A DNA stretch of 49,409 nt from the NCBI GenBank assembly GCA_036397035.1, contig DASWJS010000038.1, positions 1-49,409 of the forward strand. Direction: 5' to 3'. This DNA is from DASWJS01 sp036397035. Lineage in GTDB: Bacteria > Actinomycetota > AC-67. The translations under genes were made by a program, and so were the position numbers. The number at the start of each line of letters is the position of its first letter. Position 1 is the first letter of the stretch. Positions 8,726 through 16,274 of this stretch are shown here, piece after piece. The notes below the pieces were generated by a model, which did not search any database, was not told the DNA's origin, and saw only the letters and a list, made by a program, of their open reading frames with translations.

Positions 8726-9577
8726 TCAGCGCATCGATCGGCGTTCTTGCTCCTCGATCTCCTTGCGCTTGCGCTCCTCTTCCTCTTCGGCTTGCAGCGC
8801 GATCTCCCACGCGGCGAGCGGCTCGGCATCGGCCACCAGCTCGGGCTCCGGCGCGGCCGCGCCCTCGGCAGCCGGCTTGCGCTCCGTACGGCGGCCGTGC
8901 TGGCCCTCGGACACCGCGTCGGCGACGATGCGCGTGAGCAGCGTCCCCGCGCGGATCGCGTCGTCGTTGCCCGGGATCGCGTAGTCGACCTCGTCCGGGT
9001 CGCAGTTCGTGTCGAGGATCGCCACGACCGGGATGCCGACCTTGCGAGCCTCCTTGACCGCGATGTGCTCCTTGCGCGTGTCCACGATCCACACCGCCGA
9101 CGGGAGCCGGGTCATGTCGCGGATCCCACCGAGGTTCTTCTCCAGCGTCTCGCGCTCCTTCTTGAGCCGCAGGACCTCTTTCTTGGCGAGCACCTCGAAG
9201 GTCCCGGTCTTCTCCATGGCTTCCAGCTCGCGCAAGCGCGACAGGCGCCGCGAGATCGTCGAGAAGTTCGTCAGCATGCCGCCGAGCCAGCGCTGGTTGA
9301 CGAAGGGCATGCCCACCCGCTTGGCGTGCTGCTCGATCGGCTCCTGGGCTTGCTTCTTGGTCCCGACGAAGAGCACCTCGCCGCCGAAGGTCACCGTGTC
9401 GCGCACGAACGCGAAGGCGCGTTCGATCCCGTCCACGGTCTTTTCGAGGTCGATGATGTAGATGCCGTTGCGCTCGCCGAAGATGAATCGCTTCATCTTG
9501 GGGTTCCAGCGACGGGTCTGGTGGCCGAAGTGGACCCCGGCCTCCAGCAGTTCCTTCATGGTGACGACGGGCGCCAT
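8726..9577 (-). CDS. rpsB: 30S ribosomal protein S2
   Basis: S2 (283 aa) starts APVVTMKELLEAGVHFGHQTRRWNPKMK, the standard family start. It contains FVNQRWLGGMLTNF and IVDTRKEHIAVKEARKVGIPVVAILDTNCDPDEVDYAIPGNDDAIRA. A charged C-terminal extension of about 50 residues (alternating Ala/Glu, then EEEEERKRKEIEEQERR) exceeds the E. coli length. A strong Shine-Dalgarno AAGGAGGG lies 4 nt before the ATG. The 126-nt 5' region contains a hairpin (see separate entry). Confidence 0.98.
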   Translation of the reverse strand: MAPVVTMKELLEAGVHFGHQTRRWNPKMKRFIFGERNGIYIIDLEKTVDGIERAFAFVRDTVTFGGEVLFVGTKKQAQEPIEQHAKRVGMPFVNQRWLGGMLTNFSTISRRLSRLRELEAMEKTGTFEVLAKKEVLRLKKERETLEKNLGGIRDMTRLPSAVWIVDTRKEHIAVKEARKVGIPVVAILDTNCDPDEVDYAIPGNDDAIRAGTLLTRIVADAVSEGQHGRRTERKPAAEGAAAPEPELVADAEPLAAWEIALQAEEEEERKRKEIEEQERRSMR

Positions 9578-9613
9578 CCATCCCTCCTTGGTTTCTCCTC
9601 TGCCCGCGTCTTC

Positions 9614-9648
9614 TCGTCCGGAACCCTCGCTGGGGACCCGCCGGACGA
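9614..9648 (-). promoter_or_regulatory. Hairpin in the rpsB 5' leader
   Basis: Perfect 8-bp arms TCGTCCGG and CCGGACGA enclose a loop that can form an inner CCC/GGG stem. It lies 37-71 nt upstream of the rpsB start on the same strand. It could be an S2 autoregulatory leader or an attenuator. S2-responsive leaders are known in other bacteria, but this one matches none by sequence that I can see. The rest of 9578-9703 shows only a TACCAT box (9687-9692) as a weak promoter candidate. Confidence 0.4.
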
Positions 9649-9703
9649 TCGGCAGGCATGCGTTTTTGGCCCGAAGACCGCCGGGGATGGTAGCAGACCC
9701 GGC

Positions 9704-10204
9704 TCACGCGCTCAGCGAGACGACTCGCGACAGATCGCGCCGGAACCCTGCCAGGAGGACGGGCTCCGGGTCGAGGTACAGGTCGCCGCGACGAAGGCCG
9801 AAGTGCAGGTGCGGCGGGTCGGCCGAGCCCGGGTGCCCGCTCCCCGACCGTGCGACCTCCTCCCCCTGGGCCACGGCCTGTCCCGCGGTCGCCTCAACGG
9901 CGCTGAGGAAGGAGTAGGTCGTTCGGGAGCCGTCGGGGTGGTCGATCGAGACGAAGAGGCTCTCGCCCACCCGGCCGGCGAAGGCCACCGTCCCGGTCGC
10001 GGCGGCCACCACCGGCGAGCCGGCCGGCGCGTCGAAGTCGATGCCGCGATGGCCCGGCGCGTACGGTCCGGCCGGCTCGTCGAAGTGCCGGGCGATCGGC
10101 CCGTCGATCGGCGGGATCAGGTCGAGCGCCGGACCCGCGCCGTCCGCCGCCGCCTGCCCGGCGAGCGCCAGCGCGAGGATCACGAGCGCCGTCGGACGTC
10201 TCAT
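9704..10204 (-). CDS. Secreted M23 (LytM-type) metallopeptidase
   Basis: A 166-aa exported peptidase. A signal peptide runs over residues 1-20 (MRRPTALVILALALAGQAAA). The M23 fold follows with the zinc motif GHRGIDFDAPAGSPV and, towards the C-terminus, HLHFG. Such proteins cut peptide cross-links in peptidoglycan or, when degenerate, activate other hydrolases. Here the H-D and HxH zinc ligands are present, so activity is likely. ATG 10204 is preferred over an ATG 7 codons upstream because it starts the signal peptide properly. It lies directly downstream of the WhiG/FliA-type sigma gene, as in other Actinobacteria. Confidence 0.88.
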   Translation of the reverse strand: MRRPTALVILALALAGQAAADGAGPALDLIPPIDGPIARHFDEPAGPYAPGHRGIDFDAPAGSPVVAAATGTVAFAGRVGESLFVSIDHPDGSRTTYSFLSAVEATAGQAVAQGEEVARSGSGHPGSADPPHLHFGLRRGDLYLDPEPVLLAGFRRDLSRVVSLSA

Positions 10205-10275
10205 CGCGGGCGAGCATGGCGGCACCGGCGAACCGAGTCACGTGCGGGCAGAACGGCGCGAGCGCGCCGCGTGGG

Positions 10276-11127
10276 TCAGTCGATCTGGCTCTCGGCGTTC
10301 ATCTTGTTGCGCAGCTCGAGCACGGCCTTCGTGTGCATCTGGCACACGCGCGACTCGGTGACGCCCAAGACGCTCCCGATCTCGGCCAGGGTCAGGCCTT
10401 CGAAGTAGTACAGGGTGATGACGAGCCGCTCCCGCTCGCTGAGCAGGTTCACCGCCTTGGCCAGGATCGCCTTGGTCTCGACCGACTCGAAGCTCTGGAC
10501 CGGGTCGATCGCCTCCACGTCCTCGATCGTGTCGGCGATCGAGACCGACTCGCCGCGCTCGCCGCCCGGGGACAGCAGCTCGTCCAGCGCCACCACCGAA
10601 ACGAGGTTGATCTTGTTCAGCACGCCCTGCAGCTCGTCGACCGAGATGCTCAGCGCGCCGGCAAGCTCCCCGTCGGTGGGCGGGCGCCGCAGCTCGTTCT
10701 CCAGCACGGCGATCGCCTTCTCGACTTCGCGGGCCTTCGCGCGAACCGAGCGCGGGATCCAGTCGATCGCGCGCAGCTCGTCGATGATCGCGCCGCGGAT
10801 CCGCGAGATCGCGTAGGTCTCGAACTTGATGTCGCGGCCGGGGTCGAACTTCTCGATGGCGTCGATCAGCCCGAAGATGCCGTAGGACACCAGGTCGGCG
10901 TGCTCGATCGTGCGCGGGAGCCCGACGGAGACGCGGCCGGCCACGTACTTCACCAGCGCCGAGTAGTGAAGGATGAGCGCCTCGCGTGCGTTCTCGTCCT
11001 TGTTCACCTTCAGCTCCTGCCACAGCGCCGCGATGCTCGCCTGCCCGTCGTCGGAGGCGGGTGCAGCGCGGACCTCGCTCGCCTCCTCGACGGCGACCGC
11101 GTCACGCTCTTGGGTGGGCTCTGTCAT
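10276..11127 (-). CDS. whiG: FliA/WhiG-family RNA polymerase sigma factor
   Basis: A 283-aa sigma-28 family protein. Region 2 reads NAREALILHYSALVKYVAGRVSVGLPRTIEHADLVSYGIFGLIDAIEKFD and continues with FETYAISRIRGAIIDELRAIDWIPRSVR. Region 3 is LENELRRPPTDGELAGAL. Region 4 has an HTH (LTLAEIGSVLGVTESRVCQMHTKAV). In Streptomyces WhiG starts spore formation; in flagellated Actinobacteria the same family runs flagellar genes. The window cannot decide between these roles. The start lies 26 nt inside the xerC 3' end, so the two are coupled. An acidic, Ala/Glu-rich N-terminal tail of about 30 residues precedes region 2. Confidence 0.93.
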   Translation of the reverse strand: MTEPTQERDAVAVEEASEVRAAPASDDGQASIAALWQELKVNKDENAREALILHYSALVKYVAGRVSVGLPRTIEHADLVSYGIFGLIDAIEKFDPGRDIKFETYAISRIRGAIIDELRAIDWIPRSVRAKAREVEKAIAVLENELRRPPTDGELAGALSISVDELQGVLNKINLVSVVALDELLSPGGERGESVSIADTIEDVEAIDPVQSFESVETKAILAKAVNLLSERERLVITLYYFEGLTLAEIGSVLGVTESRVCQMHTKAVLELRNKMNAESQID

Positions 11128-12007
11128 AGACCGTTCGCAACTGCTCCCGTGAAACGTGCGTGTAGACCTGAGTGGTCCTCAAGTCTATGTGACCGAGCAG
11201 CTCCTGGACGCTTCGCAGGTCGGCGCCGCCGTCCAGCAGGTGCGTCGCGAAGGTGTGGCGGAACGTGTGGGGCGAGGCCTTGCCGCCGGGAACCGCCTCC
11301 TTCACGTAGCGTTCGACCATCGCGCGCACGTCGCGCGTGCCCATGCGCTTGCCCCTTCTGTTGAAAAAGAGCGCTTCCGGCGCGGACGCCTCCTTCATGC
11401 ACCCGGGCCGGGCATCCAGGTAGACGCGCAGCGCCCCCGCGGCCGGCTCGCTCATGGGCACCATGCGTTCCTTGGATCCCTTTCCGAGCACGCGGACGAC
11501 GCGTTGGTCGACGTCGATCCGTTCCAGATCGAGCCCGACGAGTTCGGCGACCCGGATGCCGCTGCCGTAGAGCAGCTCCAGGATCGCGCGGTCGCGCGCG
11601 CCGAAGGGATCGTCGCGCGGCGGCAACGCCATCAGTGCCTCGATCTGCGCGGGCCGGATGATCGCCGGGAGCGCGCGGCCTCGTTTGGGCGTCTGCACGA
11701 GCGCGGCCGGGTTGTCCGGACGCAGCTTGCGCCGGACCAGGAAGCGGTAGAAGGCGCGCACGGCCGCCGCCTTTCGCGCCACCGACGATCGCGCGTACTT
11801 GCGCGTCGTGAGGTTGGCGAGCCAGCGCCGGACGGTCTGGGTCTGTGCGGTGATCGGGTCGAGGTCCTGGCGGGCGCAGAACGCGAAAAACTGCCCCACG
11901 TCGCGCCGGTAGGCCTCTCGCGTGTGGGGCGAGAGGCCCCGTTCCGCCGCGATGTGGACCAGGAACCGCTCGAGCGCCTCCTCGTGCGCGATCGTGCGGG
12001 TGGCCAT
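11102..12007 (-). CDS. xerC: Tyrosine recombinase XerC/XerD
   Basis: A 301-aa tyrosine recombinase that resolves chromosome dimers at dif, with the full catalytic set: R152, K176, H247, R250, H273 and Y282. The N-terminal SAM-like domain (ALERFLVHIAAERGLSPHTREAYRRDV) is intact. ATG 12007 is preceded by GAGGAG with good spacing. The housekeeping context (whiG, rpsB, dprA) indicates Xer rather than a mobile-element integrase. A TTGACC-17-GATAGT promoter precedes it. Confidence 0.93.
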   Translation of the reverse strand: MATRTIAHEEALERFLVHIAAERGLSPHTREAYRRDVGQFFAFCARQDLDPITAQTQTVRRWLANLTTRKYARSSVARKAAAVRAFYRFLVRRKLRPDNPAALVQTPKRGRALPAIIRPAQIEALMALPPRDDPFGARDRAILELLYGSGIRVAELVGLDLERIDVDQRVVRVLGKGSKERMVPMSEPAAGALRVYLDARPGCMKEASAPEALFFNRRGKRMGTRDVRAMVERYVKEAVPGGKASPHTFRHTFATHLLDGGADLRSVQELLGHIDLRTTQVYTHVSREQLRTVYDRAHPRA

Positions 12008-12032
12008 CACGCTCCTCGGGTCGGGTAGGGCC

Positions 12033-12061
12033 ACTATCGAAGGCGCCGCTCGCGCGGTCAA
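12033..12061 (-). promoter_or_regulatory. Promoter of xerC-whiG
   Basis: Minus-strand -35 TTGACC (12056-12061), a 17-bp spacer, and -10 GATAGT (12033-12038). The start would lie about 20 nt before the ATG, leaving room for the GAGGAG ribosome-binding site. Confidence 0.6.
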
Positions 12062-12091
12062 GCACTCGGGCCTCGGGCGAGCGCCCCGCCG

Positions 12092-12097
12092 TAGACT
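12092..12097 (+). promoter_or_regulatory. -10 box of the 36-aa membrane protein
   Basis: TAGACT 8 nt before the ATG with no ribosome-binding site, the same arrangement as at proS. It is divergent from the xerC promoter. Confidence 0.4.
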
Positions 12098-12105
12098 CGG
12101 GTTCG

Positions 12106-12216
12106 ATGGGCTACAACCCCTTGCGCAAGTACCGCGGCACGAAGGTCGTCGATATCACCGTGCTCGTGGTCGTGACGGCGTTGCTGGTCGCCCTCGTCGT
12201 GTGGGCAGTTCGGTGA
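12106..12216 (+). CDS. Small single-span membrane protein, 36 aa
   Basis: MGYNPLRKYRGTKVVD is followed by one hydrophobic helix (ITVLVVVTALLVALVVWAV) and a final Arg. The basic N-terminus should stay in the cytoplasm. No known function can be assigned. GC-rich third positions (mostly C/G) and a complete span support it as real, as does the leaderless-type -10 box. Similar tiny proteins starting MGYNP/MGFNP seem familiar to me from Actinobacteria, but I cannot verify this here. The 119-nt gap to yraN contains nothing else clear. Confidence 0.55.
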   Translation: MGYNPLRKYRGTKVVDITVLVVVTALLVALVVWAVR

Positions 12217-12323
12217 GGCGCGCTCGCGAGCTTGGCGGCGATAGACCGAACTTTTTTCGACTGATTCGAGGCGCGCGCGCCGGTTGCGGTCAATGCGCCG
12301 GCGGGGGAACCGAGGGCACGCGG

Positions 12324-12329
12324 TAGCGT
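12324..12329 (+). promoter_or_regulatory. -10 box of yraN-comM-dprA (leaderless type)
   Basis: TAGCGT followed by 6 nt and then GTG. No Shine-Dalgarno sequence is present. It is the likely promoter for the yraN-comM-dprA run. Confidence 0.45.
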
Positions 12330-12335
12330 CCCGCC

Positions 12336-12689
12336 GTGACCGGACGCAGCCAGCTCGGGCGGCGCGGAGAGACGCTCGCCGCCGACTACCTTCAACAGCG
12401 CGGGTGGGTCGTCATCGAGCGCAACCTTCGCTATCGCGAAGGCGAGATCGACCTCGTCGTCGCGCGCGACGGGGTGCTCGCCTTCGTCGAGGTGAAGACT
12501 CGGCGCACGCGGACATTCGGCGCGCCCGTGGAGGCGGTCACGCGGACCAAGGCCCAGCGGATCAGGCGCGTCGCGGCTCGCTACCTGATCGAGACCTGTC
12601 CGAAGGCCGACGTGATCCGCTTCGACGTGATGGATCTCGCGAGCGAGGGCGAGGGGTTCGCGATCACGCACCTGGAAGGCGTCTTCTAG
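12336..12689 (+). CDS. yraN: YraN/UPF0102 endonuclease-like protein
   Basis: A 117-aa UPF0102 protein with a restriction-endonuclease-like fold. Typical motifs are GRRGETLAADYLQQRGW, GEIDLVVARDG and FVEVKTRR, giving the E-D-ExK pattern of the nuclease fold. The biological role is not firmly established; the family commonly sits with comM and dprA. The GTG start at 12336 is backed by a TAGCGT box 6 nt upstream. It ends directly at the comM start codon. Confidence 0.9.
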   Translation: MTGRSQLGRRGETLAADYLQQRGWVVIERNLRYREGEIDLVVARDGVLAFVEVKTRRTRTFGAPVEAVTRTKAQRIRRVAARYLIETCPKADVIRFDVMDLASEGEGFAITHLEGVF

Positions 12690-14216
12690 GTGCTCGCCCG
12701 GGCGGCAAGCATGGCCATCGTGGGGATGGACGGGTATCCGATCGCCGTCGAGGTCTCCATCACGCAGGGTCTTCCGGCGTTCACGATCGTCGGGCTGCCG
12801 GACGCCTCCATCCAGGAGGCCCGCGAGCGCGTGCGCGCGGCGATCGTCTCCTCCGGCGAGAGCTGGCCGCTGCAGCGCGTCACGGTGAACCTCTCGCCGG
12901 CGCACCTGCGCAAGGCCGGAAGCGCGTTCGACCTGGCGATGGCTTTGGGGCTGCTGGCGGCCGCGGGCCGCGTGCCGGGCGAGCGGCTCGGCGGCACGTG
13001 CGTCCTCGGCGAGCTGTCCCTGGACGGCTCGGTGCGCCCGGTGCGCGGGGTGCTTCCCGCCGTCCTCGCGGCGGCGCGGGCGGGCGTGGAGGCCGTAATG
13101 GTGCCGCCCGAGAACGCGGCCGAAGCGTCCCTTGCCGGCGGGATCGCGGTGCTGCCCGTCCGGCACGTCGCGCAGGCCCTGCGGTACCTGCGCGGTGAAG
13201 GCGCGCTCGATCCGGCTCCCCCGGTCCGGGCACGGACGGATGAGGACCGAGGAGACGATTTCGCCGACGTGCGGGGCAACCCGTCGGCCAAGCGAGCGCT
13301 CGAGATCGCCGCGGTCGGCGGACACAACGTGTTGATGAGCGGACCGCCCGGAGGCGGAAAGACCATGCTCGCCCGCCGCATGCCCGGAATCCTCCCGCCG
13401 ATGACCGACGACGAGGCGTTCGAGGTGACGAGGCTCTACTCCGTCGCCGGCATGCTTCCGGACGGGCAGCCGCTCGTCCGGCGACGACCGTTTCGAGCGC
13501 CGCATCACTCCGCGTCGCTCACCGGGCTGATCGGCGGCGGGAGCGGGATGCCGCACCCCGGTGAAGCAAGCCTCGCGCACCGCGGCGTGCTCTTCTTGGA
13601 CGAGTGCGGCGAGTTCCGGCGCGAGGTGCTCCAGGCGCTTCGCCAGCCGCTCGAGGACGGCTCGATCGCGATCGTCCGTTCGAAGTGGTCGGTCACCTAC
13701 CCCGCCCGCTTTCAGCTCGTCGCCGCGACGAACCCCTGCCCGTGCGGGAATCTCTACGACGAGACTTATCCCTGCACGTGCCTTCCGGGCCGGGTCGCCG
13801 CGTACCAGGAGCGGCTGCGCGGACCGGTCTTCGACCGAATCGACCTTCGCGTGGACGTGCCGCGCTTGACCAAGGCCGAGCTGTTCGGGCTGCCGGACGG
13901 GGAGTCGTCGGTCGTCGTCGCGGCTCGCGTGACCGAGGCGCGAGGAGCGCAGCGCGAGCGGCTTCGGTCCGCGCGCGTGCAGTGCAACGCGGAGCTGCCG
14001 GCCCGGGACCTGGAGCGCGCGTGCCGCCTTACCGGCGGCGCGCTCGCCGAAATCGGCGCCGGGATGCAGCGCCTCGGGTTGACCGCGCGCGGCGCGCATC
14101 GAGCGATGCGCGTCGCCCGCTCGATCGCCGACCTTGCCGGGTCTGACACGGTCGATCGCGAACACGTCGCCGAGGCGCTGACCTACCGCGTGGGCGTCCA
14201 AACCGTCGCCCGATGA
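12690..14216 (+). CDS. comM: ComM/YifB-family AAA+ ATPase (Mg-chelatase-like)
   Basis: A 508-aa ComM protein, in other bacteria a helicase that extends heteroduplex joints during natural transformation. The N-terminal ChlI-like domain starts VEVSITQGLPAFTIVGLPDASIQEARERVRAA. Walker A GPPGGGKT is at about 218-225 and Walker B is GVLFLDECGEF. The zinc-like NPCPCG...CTC loop and the sensor region (DRIDLRVDVPRL) are both present. The GTG start directly abuts the yraN stop and the stop overlaps the dprA start by 4 nt. Confidence 0.95.
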   Translation: MLARAASMAIVGMDGYPIAVEVSITQGLPAFTIVGLPDASIQEARERVRAAIVSSGESWPLQRVTVNLSPAHLRKAGSAFDLAMALGLLAAAGRVPGERLGGTCVLGELSLDGSVRPVRGVLPAVLAAARAGVEAVMVPPENAAEASLAGGIAVLPVRHVAQALRYLRGEGALDPAPPVRARTDEDRGDDFADVRGNPSAKRALEIAAVGGHNVLMSGPPGGGKTMLARRMPGILPPMTDDEAFEVTRLYSVAGMLPDGQPLVRRRPFRAPHHSASLTGLIGGGSGMPHPGEASLAHRGVLFLDECGEFRREVLQALRQPLEDGSIAIVRSKWSVTYPARFQLVAATNPCPCGNLYDETYPCTCLPGRVAAYQERLRGPVFDRIDLRVDVPRLTKAELFGLPDGESSVVVAARVTEARGAQRERLRSARVQCNAELPARDLERACRLTGGALAEIGAGMQRLGLTARGAHRAMRVARSIADLAGSDTVDREHVAEALTYRVGVQTVAR

Positions 14217-15085
14217 GCGGGCCAGAACTCCGATCGATCGACCCCGGCGATCCCGCCTTCCCCGGCCGGCTTCGCGGGCGCGAGCCCGGCGTCGAGCGCC
14301 TGTGGGTCGCCGGCGCCGACCCGCACGCCCTCGGGCCCATGATCGCCGTCGTCGGCGCGCGCCGCGCGACGGCCTACGGGCTCGACGTCGCACGTGGGCT
14401 CGCGGCGGACCTCGCGGCGATGGGCTTCTGCATCGCGAGCGGGATGGCGCTCGGCATCGACCGCGCGGCGCACGAGGGCGCGCTCGCGGTCGGCGGCGCC
14501 ACGCTCGCGGTCCTGGCCAGCGGCGCCGACCGTCCCACGCCGTCGTCCAACAAGGCCCTGTACGAGCGCATCCTCCACGCGGGCGGCTCCATCGTGTCGG
14601 AGTATCCGCCCGGGACCGACTCGCACGCGCACCACTTCCCGGCTCGCAACAGGATCATCGCCTGGCTGTCGCTCGGGACGCTCGTCGTGCAGGGCCGGTC
14701 CAAGAGCGGCGCCCGCATCACGGCCGGCCACGCCGACGTCGTCTTCGCCGTGCCCGGCGACATCCGTTCGCCGCTGTCCGAGCTGCCCCACGAGCTGCTC
14801 GCCGACGGCGCTCGCCTGTGCGCCGGCGCGGGCGACGTTGTCGGCGAGTTCGGACCGCAGCTCGGCTGGCTGAAGCCGGATGCGAACAGCCGGCCGGTCC
14901 CGCCGCTTCCGCCCGAGCAGCGCGCCCTGGTCGATGCGCTCGCCGGCGGCCCGGCCTCGCTCGACGCGCTGGTCGCGCGCACCGGCATGCAGATCGGAGC
15001 CGCCTCGATCGCGCTGACCTCGCTCGAGGTCGCCGGCGTCGTCGTGCGCGCGCCCGGAGGCAGGCTCCAGCTCGCGCGCTCCTAG
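14213..15085 (+). CDS. dprA: DNA-processing protein DprA
   Basis: DprA/Smf, 290 aa, loads RecA on incoming single-stranded DNA during transformation. The Rossmann core is clear: IAVVGARRATAYGLDVARGLA, ASGMALGIDRAAHEGAL, PARNRIIAWLS and VVQGRSKSGARITAGHA. A C-terminal winged-helix (PEQRALVDALAGGPASLDALVARTGMQIGAASIALTSLEVAGVV) follows. The N-terminal SAM domain of longer homologues is mostly absent. The start overlaps the comM stop by 4 nt. The gene converges on the metzincin-like gene, with 22 nt between them and no obvious terminator. Confidence 0.94.
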   Translation: MSGPELRSIDPGDPAFPGRLRGREPGVERLWVAGADPHALGPMIAVVGARRATAYGLDVARGLAADLAAMGFCIASGMALGIDRAAHEGALAVGGATLAVLASGADRPTPSSNKALYERILHAGGSIVSEYPPGTDSHAHHFPARNRIIAWLSLGTLVVQGRSKSGARITAGHADVVFAVPGDIRSPLSELPHELLADGARLCAGAGDVVGEFGPQLGWLKPDANSRPVPPLPPEQRALVDALAGGPASLDALVARTGMQIGAASIALTSLEVAGVVVRAPGGRLQLARS

Positions 15086-15107
15086 GAAGCCGGCGAGCGA
15101 CCCGCGA

Positions 15108-15878
15108 TTACGAGCAGCCCGACACGCGTTCGTACGCGTTCCTGGGCATCAAACCGTCGCGCGCGCCGGGGAACCCACGCAGCACCTGCCTGTACACCTC
15201 TTCGAGGCCCTCGACGTTGAGGTTGCTCACGCAATGAAGCTCGGTCCCGTACGCGGCGCCGGGCGGGTGCGGATACCGGCCGTTCATGGGGTCGTGGATG
15301 ATGTTCTCGTCGTCGGGCGGGTTCGCCGGGATCGCCTCGTTCACATGCCCGAGCCCGAGACAGTGCCCGTACTCCTGCGAGCTGATGTTGAACATGTCCT
15401 CGTAGGTGAAGCTGCTCGTGAAGAGCTTCCCGTTGTCCACGACGCAGAACCGGCCGACGTGAACCGCCACGCCGAGGCTGATGACTTGGTGCTCGTCACT
15501 GACGACGGCGATGTCGGGGTCGTCGAGCGCGGACTGGGGTATGTGGTCGCGTCCGACGACGAAGATGTCGCGCTCGAGTCCGTTGCGAAGCCAGGCGGGC
15601 GCGTAGGTCTCGATTGCCCGCTCCCAGTCCTCGATCGAGTTCGTCACGGCCCGGAAGTAGGAACTCTCGTAGGGGCTCAGCTCGTCGGGGTCGAACCCGT
15701 TCAGGATCCCCTTGCCGTTGACGATCTGGCCGTGACCCGGTGGGAAGACCAGGATCGTCAGCTCGGACTCGTTCCAGTTGAACCACACGGGCTGGCGGTA
15801 GACGACGCCGGCCCGCGCGTGCCCGCTCAGCATCGTGGCGAGCAGCGCGAGGACGACCAACGCTCGGGTAGAGCGCAT
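15108..15878 (-). CDS. Secreted metzincin-like protein with a substituted zinc histidine
   Basis: A 256-aa exported protein with a signal peptide (residues 1-23, cleaved near ARA-GVV). Its zinc helix reads QEYGHCLGLGH at 168-178, which matches the matrixin HExxHxxGxxH motif except that the first His is Gln (codon CAG at 15375-15377). A Met-turn-like DPMNG follows at about 196-200. Four or more cysteines may form disulfides. With one of three zinc ligands changed, catalysis is doubtful: it may be a pseudo-protease or use a weaker site. A strong ribosome-binding site GGAGGG precedes the ATG. It lies 72 nt downstream of the DUF2469 gene. Specific function unknown. Confidence 0.8.
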   Translation of the reverse strand: MRSTRALVVLALLATMLSGHARAGVVYRQPVWFNWNESELTILVFPPGHGQIVNGKGILNGFDPDELSPYESSYFRAVTNSIEDWERAIETYAPAWLRNGLERDIFVVGRDHIPQSALDDPDIAVVSDEHQVISLGVAVHVGRFCVVDNGKLFTSSFTYEDMFNISSQEYGHCLGLGHVNEAIPANPPDDENIIHDPMNGRYPHPPGAAYGTELHCVSNLNVEGLEEVYRQVLRGFPGARDGLMPRNAYERVSGCS

Positions 15879-15950
15879 CAGGACCCTCCAGGTCGGAGCG
15901 ACGACGGTTCGGTGAGGAGGAGCTTCTGCGAGAGCCGCCCGCAGTCCTTC

Positions 15951-16274
15951 TCAGTCGCCGGTCAGCCCCTCCGGGGAATCGGGGATATCGGAACGCTTCA
16001 GCTCCTCGATGTTGACGTCGCTGAAGGTCAGGATGCGGACGGACCCGACGAAGCGCGCGGTTCGGTACATATCCCACACCCAGGCGTCGTTGAGCGATAC
16101 CTCGAAGTAGGTGTCCGGACCGTCGGCGTGCGGGTGCACGTCGACCTCGTTGGCCAGGTAGAACCGCTTGTCCGTTTCCACGACGTAGCGGAACATGCCG
16201 AAGACGTCCCGGTACTCCTTGTAGAGGCCGAGCTCCATCTCGGCCTCGAACTTCTCCAGGTCGTCCGCGCTCAT
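15951..16274 (-). CDS. DUF2469 protein, actinobacterial signature
   Basis: A 107-aa acidic protein: SADDLEKFEAEMELGLYKEYRDVFGMFRYVVETDKRFYLANEVDV, with WVWDMYRTARFV further on. DUF2469 is a short family of unknown function that is largely restricted to Actinomycetota and sits beside rnhB, as here. The ATG at 16274 overlaps the rnhB stop by 4 nt. It contributes strongly to the phylum call. Confidence 0.93.
   Translation of the reverse strand: MSADDLEKFEAEMELGLYKEYRDVFGMFRYVVETDKRFYLANEVDVHPHADGPDTYFEVSLNDAWVWDMYRTARFVGSVRILTFSDVNIEELKRSDIPDSPEGLTGD

Noticed and set aside
10276..12007. XerC plus sigma factor as a phage or integron integrase unit
   Set aside because: The gene order xerC-whiG-M23-rpsB is normal housekeeping order and no att sites, direct repeats or phage genes flank it.
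12111..14393. A 760-codon minus-strand ORF opposite yraN, comM and dprA
   Set aside because: It crosses three well-supported plus-strand genes and has low-complexity Arg/Ala composition typical of shadows.
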